Shown piece after piece: positions 52,400 through 61,901 of a stretch of DNA of 64,000 bases. A program made the position numbers and the translations under genes. Source of the stretch: CAYNHZ01 sp964397445 (GTDB lineage: Bacteria > Bacteroidota > Bacteroidia > Bacteroidales > UBA932). The stretch covers positions 1-64,000 of the forward strand of contig CAYNHZ010000001.1 in assembly GCA_964397445.1 (NCBI GenBank). The letters run 5' to 3'. Numbering within the stretch: position 1 is the stretch's first letter; each line of letters starts with the position of its first letter. The notes under the pieces are model-generated. The model was not told the DNA's origin, did not search any database, and worked only from the letters and a program-made list of their open reading frames with translations.

Positions 52400-54685
52400 T
52401 TAATGTATTATGATAAATTTTATCCCCCCTATAAAAGAGATTGGGGCTGCAGGTCCATAAATATATTTTGAATCTTTTTTTATGCCGAAATCTAAATCTT
52501 TTTGAAACTGATTGAGAATATTCTTTACAGCAAAAGATAATTGTATTGTCGCCTTGTTAGTCGCCCTAATATCATAAGCTACCCTCGCACCAAGGTCAAA
52601 GAATCTATTGGTCATTACCTCTTCATCCTTAGGCTTTATCCCTGCATAGTGTTGTATCAGCATCTTCCCTGTATATGTTCCGTTCAAAGAGAGGGTCAAC
52701 CCTTTTACAGGTTTGTAATCGGTGGTAATATAGCCATAATTGTCTGGAGAGGCAAACATTTTTGTCTGAGGTTCGACATCATCACTCCACTTAAATGGCT
52801 CTTTGTACCTACTTTGCTGCCAAGTATAGCCCATTTGAATATTTATAATTTCTTTATAAACCACCCTCAACTCACCATTAATTCCACCAACAATCGCCCC
52901 TTTTGAATTAATCCTCTCAAGAAGCAAATTTCCTTCACTATCGTGCCCCCTCTCCACGAGGGTAAAAACATTTCTCAAATCGGTAAAAAATCCCTCTGCA
53001 AGAAAATTAAATTGCCATCCTCCAAAAGTATTCCAATAATCAAAAGATAAATTTGCACTATTGGAATACTCCGGTTTAAGGTCCTTTGAGACTGTTATTA
53101 AAGAGACCTCTCCACCAACAGCTCCAACGTGCAGATCCTCATCATATACTTGAGGCGCTCTATATCCCCTCGCATAACTCCCCCTCAAAGTGATACTTTT
53201 CGTCGGTAAATAACGAATATTTATACGGGGAGAAATAATAGGATTTTTTATCATTGAGTGTTTATCTAATCGCCCACCAACAAGGATACCTACACTTTTA
53301 TTGCTCCATTCATTTTGAACATATAAACCTGTAAGGTGGGTTGTTTGATTGATCTCTCTTCCATAGCCCAACATTCTGTCCTCAAGACTATTATATGTAT
53401 AATCGACACCTGTGGTAAAAGTAGATGGAAGCACTTTGCCGCCAAATCGATGAATCCACTGAGCACCTGCATTAATAGTAGCATCATAGGTGAGTCCAAA
53501 AGCATTTAGATTTTTATTGGTTCCGAAATAGGAGTTTCTTTTGATGTATTGTCCTGATGAATAGATATTTAAAGCATCTTTTCTACTCTTTGATGTATAG
53601 TCATAGGTTAGTCCACCACCATCGATATTATGCTCCAACTGTTCGGCAAGGTTAGCCTCAATGGAGGGAGAATCCAAGCTGTCACCTCCCCTTCTAAACT
53701 CGTGAATATGATGATATTCAGCAGTTATTTTTGAAAGAAGTCCTATCTTTTGAAAAGCCCTTACCCCTATCGTCTGGTTTCTCAATTCAGGAAGCTCCTA
53801 AAAACCATCTTTATTGTGGTCATAGCTCTTGCGATAACGTATCATTGAGAATAAATAAGCCCCGGTTGTCCCATCAGAAGAGACAACAGATCCGTTTAAT
53901 GAGGTGTTTATATCTGGACTTTTCCCTATAACACCGCTTTGATTTGATAATTGAAACATAGATTCTGTCGGCTCTTTAGTGATAATATTTACTGTACCCC
54001 CTATTGCATTTGAGCCGAAAAGGGCAGAACCACCCCCCCTCACAACTTCAACCCTCTCAATCATAGAACTTGGAAATTGTTCAAGTCCATATACCATTCC
54101 CAACGAGCTAAAAATAGGCCTGCTATCTAATAAAACTTGGGAGTATTGACCTGATAATCCATTGATTCGCAGTTGTGATACTCCACAATTACCGCAATCA
54201 TACTCCACCCTCAAGCCAGGTTGAAAATCGAGAAATTCTGCAGGATTGACCGCCATTACTGTTTCAAATTTCTTATGAGATATAAGATTAACGACATTTG
54301 TAGTTTCCCGTTTTTTTGTCAAATATCTGCTCCCTGTCACAACAACCTCATCAAGGGAAGAGTTATCTTGTTCCATCTCAAAGTGAAGAATGTATGTTTT
54401 CCCTTGCTCCATTTTAATATTTTGTGTTATAGGCTTATAACCAACAAAGGATGCTGTTATTTTATGTTCGCCGACAGAGAGATGAGTTATCATATAATGA
54501 CCTGATTCATCACAAGTTGCACCAAATTTATTACCATCTATTATTATTGAAGCAAAAGGAATGTGCTCTCCTGTATTTTTATCCACTACGTGACCTGTTA
54601 TATTAGCATCTGTATTCGATTGAGAATATAGCAGTGTAGTCATTGTCAATAGAGACAATGTGAAAATTATCTTTTTAAATATCAT
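52400..54685 (-). pseudogene. TonB-dependent receptor interrupted by one in-frame TAG
   Basis: Two halves in the same frame make one receptor of about 761 codons. They are a signal peptide plus CarboxypepD_reg domain (about 25-110) and plug (DCGNCGVSQLRINGLSGQY, VEVVRGGGSALFGSNAIGGTVNI), then the barrel to the C-terminal aromatic strand. The only lesion is TAG at 53798-53800, between HNKDGF and ELPELRNQTIG. Homologues I recall have a Ser there, so TCG to TAG is likely. The Cys pair and the His-rich gene upstream hint at a metal or metal-complex substrate, which is a weak inference. It ends 15 bases from the trpB2 stop. Confidence 0.85.
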
Positions 54686-54727
54686 ATTGTTTTGAATATT
54701 AATGTTTTATACAACAAATTTTTGGTT

Positions 54728-54745
54728 GTGTATCAGATGATACAC
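54728..54745. promoter_or_regulatory. palindromic operator candidate
   Basis: GTGTATCA and TGATACAC form a perfect 8-bp inverted repeat around GA, 42 bases upstream of the interrupted receptor gene. A loop of two bases is too tight for an RNA hairpin terminator, and there is no T-run, so a DNA-binding site for a dimeric regulator is more likely. Confidence 0.5.
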
Positions 54746-54755
54746 CTATTTTGTA

Positions 54756-55106
54756 CTAAACATTAAACGGGGGGGCACGTAAGAGTTTGATCGATCCACA
54801 GAATACTGAGTGTTCAAACGATTTTAATATAATGTAAGAATAGATCCTCTTTTGGAGAAGTGCAGCAAGAGAGACAAATGTAAGCGCAGATGCCAGCACC
54901 AAGGATAGATGTAATAGAGTTTGAAATTCGACAGAAGAGTGGGAGTGCTCTCTCCCCTGAGAATAAGGGTGAGAGTGGGTAACTATCTCATTTCCGAATT
55001 TGTGACTGTGGAAAAAGAGATTTGAGGATCCCCATAAGGTTAGAAACGACACCAAAAAAAACGTCGCAATGGTCTGCTTTATATATCCTCCTCTTAAAAA
55101 TTTCAC
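54756..55106 (-). CDS. His-rich small membrane protein
   Basis: The 116-residue product has two hydrophobic segments (about 12-30 and 66-85) around a His-rich loop containing FFHSHKFG, THSHPYS and EHSHSS, which looks suited to metal binding. No named family is certain. It starts with GTG at 55106, where a canonical promoter places the transcription start, so the mRNA may be leaderless. It is upstream of the interrupted receptor in the same direction, 70 bases apart, suggesting joint metal-linked uptake. Confidence 0.65.
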   Translation of the reverse strand: MKFLRGGYIKQTIATFFLVSFLTLWGSSNLFFHSHKFGNEIVTHSHPYSQGREHSHSSVEFQTLLHLSLVLASALTFVSLAALLQKRIYSYIILKSFEHSVFCGSIKLLRAPPFNV

Positions 55107-55110
55107 GCCG

Positions 55111-55141
55111 CAAATATAGTTAAGAAACTCACTTAATCAAA
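55111..55141 (-). promoter_or_regulatory. canonical promoter of the His-rich gene and receptor
   Basis: On the minus strand TTTG (55138-55141), 19 bases, then TATATTTG (55111-55118). The expected start site coincides with the GTG codon at 55106. Confidence 0.8.
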
Positions 55142-55209
55142 TTCATCCCAAATAGTAAGATTTTATCCCACATATGATGGATTTTGGAAGATAAAGGGAA
55201 AATGTGGGT

Positions 55210-55217
55210 TACCTTTG
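55210..55217 (+). promoter_or_regulatory. -7 box of the acyl-CoA ligase gene
   Basis: TACCTTTG is an exact -7 match 22 bases before ATG 55240. It rules out the longer reading from 55204. The nearest TTTG upstream (55183-55186) is 23 bases away, slightly wide. Confidence 0.65.
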
Positions 55218-55239
55218 TGAGATAATAATATTTACTCTA

Positions 55240-56886
55240 ATGATCAATCACTACCTCTTTTATATCCAACGTTCAATGCGAACTTGTTGGGACCTGCCTG
55301 CACTCACAAACTATGGCGGACAAACATTTACATATGGAGATATTGCAGCTGAGATAGCAAAGTATCATACATTCTTTGATAGTATCGGCCTTGAAAAAGG
55401 GAATAAAATAGCAATCTGTGCAAAAAACAGTGCAGAATGGGGAATTGCTTTCTTGGCAGCCTCCTCTTATCGTCAAGTTATGGTAACACTCCTTAATGAT
55501 TTTACTCCGGATAGTATACAGAATCTTGTTGACCACTCAGAGAGTATCGCCCTTTTTACAGATGAGGAGATATGGAAAAAACTTGACCCCGATAAATTTA
55601 AATATTTGAAATGGGCTATCTCACTCTCTGACAAGAAACTCCTTTTTTCTTCAAATGATGAGATTAAAAAATCTCATCAAAGGTGGGATTCGGCTTTTAA
55701 AGAGAGATACCCGGAGAACTTTTCAATAAAGGAGATAAACTTCCCAACTAACAATTTTGAAGATTTAGCACTTATCAACTACACTTCAGGGACAACAAGC
55801 TCTCCTAAGGGGGTGATGCTCACATATGGAAATATAAGTTCTAATATAGAATTCGGACAATGGGGAATACCAAACCATCCGAAAGAGACAATTGTCTCTA
55901 TGCTCCCTATGGCACATATGTACGGCCTTGCATTTGAGTTTCTATATCAACTCGCTGGTGGGTGTCACGTCTATTTTTTGGGTAAGATTCCATCGCCAAA
56001 AATATTGATGGGAGCATTTGCCGAGGTAAAACCTTATATGGTTGTCACTGTGCCACTTGTTATTGAAAAGATTTTTAAGACCTCTGTTTTCCCGACAATA
56101 AATAAGCCTATAATCAAGATGCTTCTGAAATTTCCAGGACCTGCCAATTTTATTAAAAATAAGATCAAAAATAAGATCATCGGTGCATTCGGGGGCAATT
56201 TACGGGTTATGATCATAGGGGGAGCTGCTATTAATGCCGAAGTTGAGGATCTAATGAAAGATATAAAACTCCCATATACAGTTGGATATGGTATGACAGA
56301 ATGTGGACCTATCTTGGGATATGAGGATTGGAGAAAATTTAAAAAGGGCTCTTGCGGTAAAGTTGTCCATCGAATGGAGGTGAGGATTGATTCTGAAGAC
56401 GCGAAGAAGATAGTTGGAGAGATTCAAGTTAAAGGGGACAATGTTATGCAGGGTTATTTTAAGAATGAAGAGGCAACCAAAGCTGCATTTACCCCTGACG
56501 GGTGGATGCGTACAGGTGATCTCGGATTGGTTGATGCAAAAGGGAATATTTTTATTAAAGGGAGGTGTAAAAACCTTATTTTGAGTTCGAATGGTCAAAA
56601 CATTTACCCAGAAGAGATTGAAGATAAGCTCAATAGTCAACCTTATATTATCGAGTCTGTGGTTGTTGAGAGGGATAAAAAAATAGTTGCGCTCGTATTT
56701 CCCGATATTGACAGGGTATCTCAAGAGTCTTTAGACGATATTGATCTCGCTAAAGTAATGGAAGATAATAGAATAAAGATGAATCTTCTACTCCCTGCAT
56801 ATAGTAGAATTGCTAAAATAGAGGTCAAAAAAGAGGCCTTTGAGAAAACCCCTAAAAGGAGTATAAAAAGATTTCTTTACAAATAA
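55240..56886 (+). CDS. AMP-forming acyl-CoA/long-chain fatty acid ligase
   Basis: The 548-residue adenylate-forming enzyme has INYTSGTTSSPKGVMLTY (AMP-binding P-loop), VGYGMTECGPILGYE, GWMRTGDLGLVDAKGNIFIKGR and the C-terminal catalytic Lys region FEKTPKRSIKRFL. It should activate fatty acids to acyl-CoA or acyl-AMP. I start at 55240 (MINHYLFYI), because the upstream ATG at 55204 is within the promoter. It is followed 11 bases later by the DUF2461 gene. Confidence 0.92.
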   Translation: MINHYLFYIQRSMRTCWDLPALTNYGGQTFTYGDIAAEIAKYHTFFDSIGLEKGNKIAICAKNSAEWGIAFLAASSYRQVMVTLLNDFTPDSIQNLVDHSESIALFTDEEIWKKLDPDKFKYLKWAISLSDKKLLFSSNDEIKKSHQRWDSAFKERYPENFSIKEINFPTNNFEDLALINYTSGTTSSPKGVMLTYGNISSNIEFGQWGIPNHPKETIVSMLPMAHMYGLAFEFLYQLAGGCHVYFLGKIPSPKILMGAFAEVKPYMVVTVPLVIEKIFKTSVFPTINKPIIKMLLKFPGPANFIKNKIKNKIIGAFGGNLRVMIIGGAAINAEVEDLMKDIKLPYTVGYGMTECGPILGYEDWRKFKKGSCGKVVHRMEVRIDSEDAKKIVGEIQVKGDNVMQGYFKNEEATKAAFTPDGWMRTGDLGLVDAKGNIFIKGRCKNLILSSNGQNIYPEEIEDKLNSQPYIIESVVVERDKKIVALVFPDIDRVSQESLDDIDLAKVMEDNRIKMNLLLPAYSRIAKIEVKKEAFEKTPKRSIKRFLYK

Positions 56887-56897
56887 TTTATCTCTTT

Positions 56898-57563
56898 ATG
56901 GATCAAGTTCTGAATTTTCTTACCGAATTGAGTGAGAATAATTGTCGAGAATGGTTTAATGACCATAAAGGGGAATATTTTGACGCAAAATCCAGATTTG
57001 AAGACTTTGTTAATGAAATAATTAAGGGCATTTACTCTTTTGACAAAAGTATAGGAATTCAAGAGGCAAAAGGGTGTTGCTATCGAATTTATCGTGATAC
57101 CCGATTTTCGAACGATAAAACTCCATACAAAACTTGGATGAGTGCATATATTTGTCCAAGTGGTAAGAAATCGGGCAATCCGGGGTATTATATCCACCTT
57201 GAAGCACCAGAAACAAATTATGTTGGGGGTAATATCCTTGCAGCAGGCATTCATCTACCTGACACAAAAGTTCAAAGAGTTATTAGAGAAGGGATATATA
57301 ACAACGGCGAAGAATTTGTGCAAGCTCTTAAAAGAGGGGAAAAGAGGGGGTTTATACTCCCTCTTGAGTTGAGTTTGAAAAAGGTTCCCCCCCCATTTCC
57401 AAAAGATTCACATTTCTCAGAATATCTAAAACTTAAGGATTTTTGCCTCGAAAAAAGAATTCTTGATAAAAAAATTTCAGTTGAAGGAGTAGTTGAAGAC
57501 TTTAAAGAGTCAAAAGACTTTATTGCCATTATAATGAAATACATACATACTCAACAACGATAA
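56898..57563 (+). CDS. DUF2461 (TIGR02453) family protein
   Basis: The 221-residue protein has the family segments LTELSENNCREWFNDHKGEY, YRIYRDTRFSNDKTPYKTWM and YYIHLEAPETNYVGGNI. Its function is unknown in the literature I know. It is probably co-transcribed with the acyl-CoA ligase. Length and motifs look complete. Confidence 0.9.
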   Translation: MDQVLNFLTELSENNCREWFNDHKGEYFDAKSRFEDFVNEIIKGIYSFDKSIGIQEAKGCCYRIYRDTRFSNDKTPYKTWMSAYICPSGKKSGNPGYYIHLEAPETNYVGGNILAAGIHLPDTKVQRVIREGIYNNGEEFVQALKRGEKRGFILPLELSLKKVPPPFPKDSHFSEYLKLKDFCLEKRILDKKISVEGVVEDFKESKDFIAIIMKYIHTQQR

Positions 57564-57624
57564 AGTAAAACACTTCCTATAATAAAATAGTTAGTAAAAT
57601 GTTGAGATGTTTTAAATAAATACA

Positions 57625-57632
57625 TATCTTTG
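57625..57632 (+). promoter_or_regulatory. -7 box of the BACON/Omp28 operon
   Basis: TATCTTTG fits the -7 consensus, with TTG at 57602-57604 about 20 bases upstream. The leader to ATG 57712 is about 75 bases, unusually long for this window, and contains ACTAACTAACTAAC-like repeats (about 57681-57694). Confidence 0.55.
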
Positions 57633-57711
57633 AATATGCGTAAAGACTAAAATCCTATTGAATTATTATCAGCTAATTATACAACTAACTAACTAACAAC
57701 TACAAAAGTCT

Positions 57712-59655
57712 ATGATCATTAATCAACTAAAAAGCAAATTATTATTGCTGATTACTGCTGCTATGTGTTTCACATTAGCATTTTCTTCTTGCAAAAAGGA
57801 ACCTGATTTAATTATTACCATCGATTCCTCAGACATTACAGTTAATCCAACACAAGGGAAAGACACTATTAAATTTAATTCCAACAAAGATTGGACATTA
57901 TCTATCACAGATGTAAAAGCAGAATCATCTTGGATCGAGGTCACCCCAAAAAGTGGTAAAGTTGGTAACGCCGAACTTTATCTTGACTACCAAAAGAATG
58001 ATACTAAAGCTGAAAGAAGTGCTTCAATCGTTATTACTGATGGTAAAACAAAGAAAACCATCACTGTCAAACAAGGAATTCTTGCTTTTAATATAGATGT
58101 TAAAGAGAAAGATATTGAAAGCATAGGTGGAGATTTTATCGTTAAGGTTACAGGAGCTTCAGATTGGACAGTTGAAAACACCTTTGACTGGATTACAGCA
58201 ACACCTGCTACAGGCACAGGTGATATGGATGTTAAAATAGATGTTAAAGCTAACTCTACAAAAGATCCTAGAACAGGCACACTAAAATTCGTATCGAATG
58301 GTGAAACAAAGACTCTTACCGTTAAACAAAAAGGGGGCACAGAACCTCAATTCTATGTAAATGTTGTTGAAAAAACCGTAGGTTATCAAGCAGGAACTTT
58401 TACAGGAAGAATATATAGTAATCTGGATTGGGTTGTTGAAAACACTCCGGATTGGATCACTGTTACCCCTAACAAAGGGACAGGAAATGCAGATCTTACT
58501 TTCACTTACAAGGCAAATGGAGTAGAAAATAAACGTGAAGGGATCATTAATTATACTGCAGGAACTATTAAATCTCAAACCAAAATTATTCAAGAGCCTC
58601 TCCCTTCTCCATTCTTGAGTTTGAGTATGGAAAAGAATATCGTATCATCTACAGCAGGTTCATTTACTATCTCTGTTAATTGTAATAGGGATTGGACTGT
58701 AGAAGGTGTTCCGGCTTGGATGACAATAACTCCTAATAGTGGAACAAACACCTCCTCTGTAACTATTAACTACACAGATAATACAACTGGCTCTGTACGA
58801 GAAAACACTATTAAATTCACCTCAGCAGGTCTCTCTGCAAACTTCGTTCTTAAACAATATGCTACATCAGATAGTCCTATTTGGCTAACTGAAAATTTCT
58901 TTAAGAGATCAGTATTTATCAGATTCACTGCAAGTTGGTGCGGATATTGCCCTACATTAGGTAAAACAGTTGATGAATTATACCAAAGAAATCCTCAAAA
59001 ATTGGTTCCGTTGGCAATTCACGCTGAAGACTCAGACGCTTCATTAAGAACTAATTATGCATCTAATTTCTGGAAAAATAAATTTGATGTTAAAATGGAA
59101 GGGTATCCTACAGGTGTTGTTGACTTTAGAGGTGCTCTTGTAGGTGCATCCGGAGTATCAATCGCAAATTGGGAAAAACTTATGGCAGAATCTGATCAAT
59201 TCTTCCCTGCACAAACTGGTATTGCTATTCAAACCAAATTGTCTGGTAGAGATCTATCAGTGGATGTTACAATACAATCAAAAGTTGTTGAGAAATTCAA
59301 AATAAGTGTAGTTGTAACAGAAAATAATATCCCCGGCCCTCAAAATGGAGCAGCTGATGGATATATCCATAACTATGTAACAAGAGATTTCTTAACATCA
59401 GTTTACGGTGATGTGCTTGATATAACCGATCAAACAAAAGAGTGGAAAAAGAATTATTCATACACTATTCCAAGTCGCTTTAAAGCTGAAAATTGCAATG
59501 TGGTTGTATTTGTTGAGAGAGCTTATGGTTCATCTATAGAGCACAAAGAGACTGTTCCGAGTGTTAACTACGCTTTAGTTAGAAAAGCAACACATTTCCT
59601 TGACAATATTGCTATTACGAAAGTTGGTAGCAATACAAATGTCGTTTACAAATAG
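57712..59655 (+). CDS. lipoprotein with four BACON domains and an Omp28-type thioredoxin domain
   Basis: The 647-residue protein has a lipobox AFSSC (Cys27). Four BACON/Ig-like repeats follow at about 33-121, 124-206, 214-294 and 301-382, each with the SxxDWT/DWITVTPxxGTG pattern. The C-terminal domain from about 385 is thioredoxin-like, with FTASWCGYCPTLGKTV (Cys410-Cys413) and the Omp28-related YPTGVVDFRG segment. BACON domains usually bind glycans or extend proteins from the cell surface. It is the first gene of an operon with a TlpA-like thioredoxin and a DUF6029 barrel. Confidence 0.9.
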   Translation: MIINQLKSKLLLLITAAMCFTLAFSSCKKEPDLIITIDSSDITVNPTQGKDTIKFNSNKDWTLSITDVKAESSWIEVTPKSGKVGNAELYLDYQKNDTKAERSASIVITDGKTKKTITVKQGILAFNIDVKEKDIESIGGDFIVKVTGASDWTVENTFDWITATPATGTGDMDVKIDVKANSTKDPRTGTLKFVSNGETKTLTVKQKGGTEPQFYVNVVEKTVGYQAGTFTGRIYSNLDWVVENTPDWITVTPNKGTGNADLTFTYKANGVENKREGIINYTAGTIKSQTKIIQEPLPSPFLSLSMEKNIVSSTAGSFTISVNCNRDWTVEGVPAWMTITPNSGTNTSSVTINYTDNTTGSVRENTIKFTSAGLSANFVLKQYATSDSPIWLTENFFKRSVFIRFTASWCGYCPTLGKTVDELYQRNPQKLVPLAIHAEDSDASLRTNYASNFWKNKFDVKMEGYPTGVVDFRGALVGASGVSIANWEKLMAESDQFFPAQTGIAIQTKLSGRDLSVDVTIQSKVVEKFKISVVVTENNIPGPQNGAADGYIHNYVTRDFLTSVYGDVLDITDQTKEWKKNYSYTIPSRFKAENCNVVVFVERAYGSSIEHKETVPSVNYALVRKATHFLDNIAITKVGSNTNVVYK

Positions 59656-59663
59656 ATAATATC

Positions 59664-59713
59664 AAATAATTCAGACATCCGGAGCTTTAAAACTTCGGAT
59701 GTCTTAATTATTT
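59664..59713 (+). terminator. long intercistronic hairpin
   Basis: AAATAATT and AATTATTT, with GACATCCG and CGGATGTC inside, make a 16-bp stem with a small bulge and a 14-base loop. No T-run follows, so it may attenuate or protect the upstream mRNA instead of fully terminating before the tlpA-like gene. Confidence 0.55.
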
Positions 59714-59731
59714 GAATTAAAACATTTTTAT

Positions 59732-60241
59732 ATGAAAAAATTACTACTAATATCTATCCTAACTTTTATCAGTTCTTTTATTATTGCACAAAATTCATTA
59801 CCTGCACAGAAAGTGAAAAACAAAGCAGGTGAGATGGTCTCTCTAAATGATTATATTGACAATAGCAAACCAATGATTATCTCTTTCTGGAGTACTGTCT
59901 GCAAGCCTTGCATTTCAGAGTTGGATGCTATTACTGATAATTACGAAGAGTGGAATAAAGAGTATCCGTTCACATTTATCGCTGTTTCTATCGATGATGC
60001 TCGTTTTGCGGCACGCGTCTGGTCAATGTCAGGAGGAAGGGGATGGAGTGCTATTATTCTCGCAGACCAGAATGGTGACCTTAAAAGGGCAATGAATGTT
60101 ACCTCAACCCCAGCAGTTTTCGTTGTTGATAAAGATGGTAAAATGATTTACAACAAAACAGGATATGTGCAAGGTGGTGAATATGAGCTCTATGAGAAGA
60201 TAAAAGATTTATACAATAAAGATAGTAAAGATGAAAAATAG
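59732..60241 (+). CDS. TlpA-like periplasmic thioredoxin
   Basis: The 169-residue protein has a signal peptide (about 1-20) and a TlpA/ResA-type domain with FWSTVCKPCISE (Cys57-Cys60), the insert typical of TlpA (GGRGWSAIIL) and cis-Pro in TSTPAVFVVDK. It should keep periplasmic or surface cysteines reduced. It overlaps the DUF6029 gene by 11 bases, so the two are translated together. Confidence 0.92.
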   Translation: MKKLLLISILTFISSFIIAQNSLPAQKVKNKAGEMVSLNDYIDNSKPMIISFWSTVCKPCISELDAITDNYEEWNKEYPFTFIAVSIDDARFAARVWSMSGGRGWSAIILADQNGDLKRAMNVTSTPAVFVVDKDGKMIYNKTGYVQGGEYELYEKIKDLYNKDSKDEK

Positions 60242-61778
60242 TATAATCTGTACACTTATCATTACACTATTATCATTAGGGACACTCTCTGCAAAAGATA
60301 GGGATTGGGGAAAAATAGGTGCAAGTTTGGAATCTAAGAGTATCTATTATATGAAGGATCTCAAAACCAATGCCTACAATCCAAGTGATAAATTTGGTAT
60401 GAACAACTATCTAAAGGTTGACTACTCAATAAAAGGATTCACTATCGGTCTTCAATACGAAACTTATCTTCCTGCTTTAGTTGGATATCCTTCCAATTTG
60501 GATGGTACAGGGATAGCTATGAAATATGTTGCTTTCCAAAATGACTATATGGATATTCGTGTAGGAGATTTCTTCCAACAATTTGGTAGTGGTATGCTAT
60601 TTAGAAGTTGGGAGGATCGCTCATTGGGTATAAATACTGCAATTGAGGGGCTAAATGCAGGGTTTAATTATAAAAACATTGTATCTGTAAGAGGTATCGC
60701 CGGACGACCTTCACTATATTTGGATAAATTATCTTCACAAGTAAGGGGATTGGATGTGTCGTTTGATGCTCTTAGTTTCCTTAAAAGGGGTGATCTCTCT
60801 TTGAAATTAGAGGGGAGTTTCCTCAATAAATACGAAGGGGTAAAACCCGAAGATTTGGATAATTTTTCAGAAAATGTAAACGGATACTCTGCAAGATTGG
60901 GTTTTCAATTTGCAAATCTGACTATTAAAGCTGAAAATGTATGGAGAGATCCAAACCCAACATATCTTAACGATCTTAGTAAAGATAAAGGAATGGGAAC
61001 ATTAGTAGAGGTCAATTATGACGGACCCACTTATGGTTCTTCCCTTATTTTCAGAAGGTTAAAACGGATGGAGTCTTACACCACGAGAAAAGGTAATACC
61101 CTTTACGAAAATTTGAATTACCTTCCTGCACTCACTCAACAGTCCAATTATACCCTATTCAACCGCACCCCTTACAGCTCGCAAGCCTTTGATGAGATCG
61201 GAGGTCAAGCAGATATATTTTGGAGCTGGAAAAGAAAGTTGAAATTACACGCCAATTTTTCAACTTGGTATGGAGATCCCAAAGCTTCTTCCGATAACTC
61301 AAATACAGAACTTCTCTATAGGAACTTAGCTGTAGATGGTGAGATAAAGTGGAATTCAAAGTATAAAACAATCATTGCATATTCATATCAGGTATTTAAT
61401 CCTGCTATTAAGGGGTACAACTCCGATCAATGGACATCCCACGCTTTTGCAGCAGATATGCTTTTCAAAATCAATAACACAAATTATATAAGGGCTGAAC
61501 TCCAATATCTTATGACAAATAAAGATAAGAAAAGCTGGGTTGGAGCATCTGTTGAATATAGTTTAGCTCCCAATTTCACCTTCTCGGCAGCAGATTGGTG
61601 GAATTTTGGAGGAGACGGAACTCACTACTACAATGTTGGGGTCGGATATACCCGCAATAAAGTCAGAGGTATGTTAAGTTATGGCAGATTTATGGAGGGT
61701 TATATATGCTCAGGTGGTGTATGTAGTTATATTCCGGCCTATACTGGATTGAATCTCACCCTAAATGTCACCCTATAA
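60231..61778 (+). CDS. DUF6029 outer-membrane beta-barrel protein
   Basis: The 515-residue protein has a signal peptide (cleavage after LSAKD) and many amphipathic strands (YDGPTYGSSLIFRR, WNSKYKTIIAYSYQVF, ending GLNLTLNVTL with a barrel-like end). I assign it to DUF6029 from its opening (VGDFFQQFGSGMLFRSWEDRSLGI) and its place after an Omp28-type lipoprotein and a TlpA gene, a set I recall in Bacteroidota. Its function is unknown. Confidence 0.82.
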   Translation: MKNSIICTLIITLLSLGTLSAKDRDWGKIGASLESKSIYYMKDLKTNAYNPSDKFGMNNYLKVDYSIKGFTIGLQYETYLPALVGYPSNLDGTGIAMKYVAFQNDYMDIRVGDFFQQFGSGMLFRSWEDRSLGINTAIEGLNAGFNYKNIVSVRGIAGRPSLYLDKLSSQVRGLDVSFDALSFLKRGDLSLKLEGSFLNKYEGVKPEDLDNFSENVNGYSARLGFQFANLTIKAENVWRDPNPTYLNDLSKDKGMGTLVEVNYDGPTYGSSLIFRRLKRMESYTTRKGNTLYENLNYLPALTQQSNYTLFNRTPYSSQAFDEIGGQADIFWSWKRKLKLHANFSTWYGDPKASSDNSNTELLYRNLAVDGEIKWNSKYKTIIAYSYQVFNPAIKGYNSDQWTSHAFAADMLFKINNTNYIRAELQYLMTNKDKKSWVGASVEYSLAPNFTFSAADWWNFGGDGTHYYNVGVGYTRNKVRGMLSYGRFMEGYICSGGVCSYIPAYTGLNLTLNVTL

Positions 61779-61814
61779 CCAATAGCCGACATTTTAGTAA
61801 ACTATTAAAATAGT

Positions 61815-61858
61815 GAGGATGACATAAAAGTCTATATGAATTTTATGTCATCCTCTTT
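61815..61858 (+). terminator. strong terminator of the BACON-TlpA-DUF6029 operon
   Basis: GAGGATGACATAAAA (61815-61829) and TTTTATGTCATCCTC (61841-61855) form a perfect 15-bp stem with an 11-base loop followed by TTT. It may work for both converging transcripts. Confidence 0.8.
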
Positions 61859-61901
61859 CGTTTAATACTAAATAACTGCCTATACTAAATACTTTTTGAA
61901 A

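Noticed and set aside
53798..53800. TAG recoding (pyrrolysine or suppressor) in the receptor
   Set aside because: TAG is an ordinary stop at other genes in the window (for example dut-neighbouring and cysS genes), and no recoding signal is seen. A nonsense mutation is simpler.
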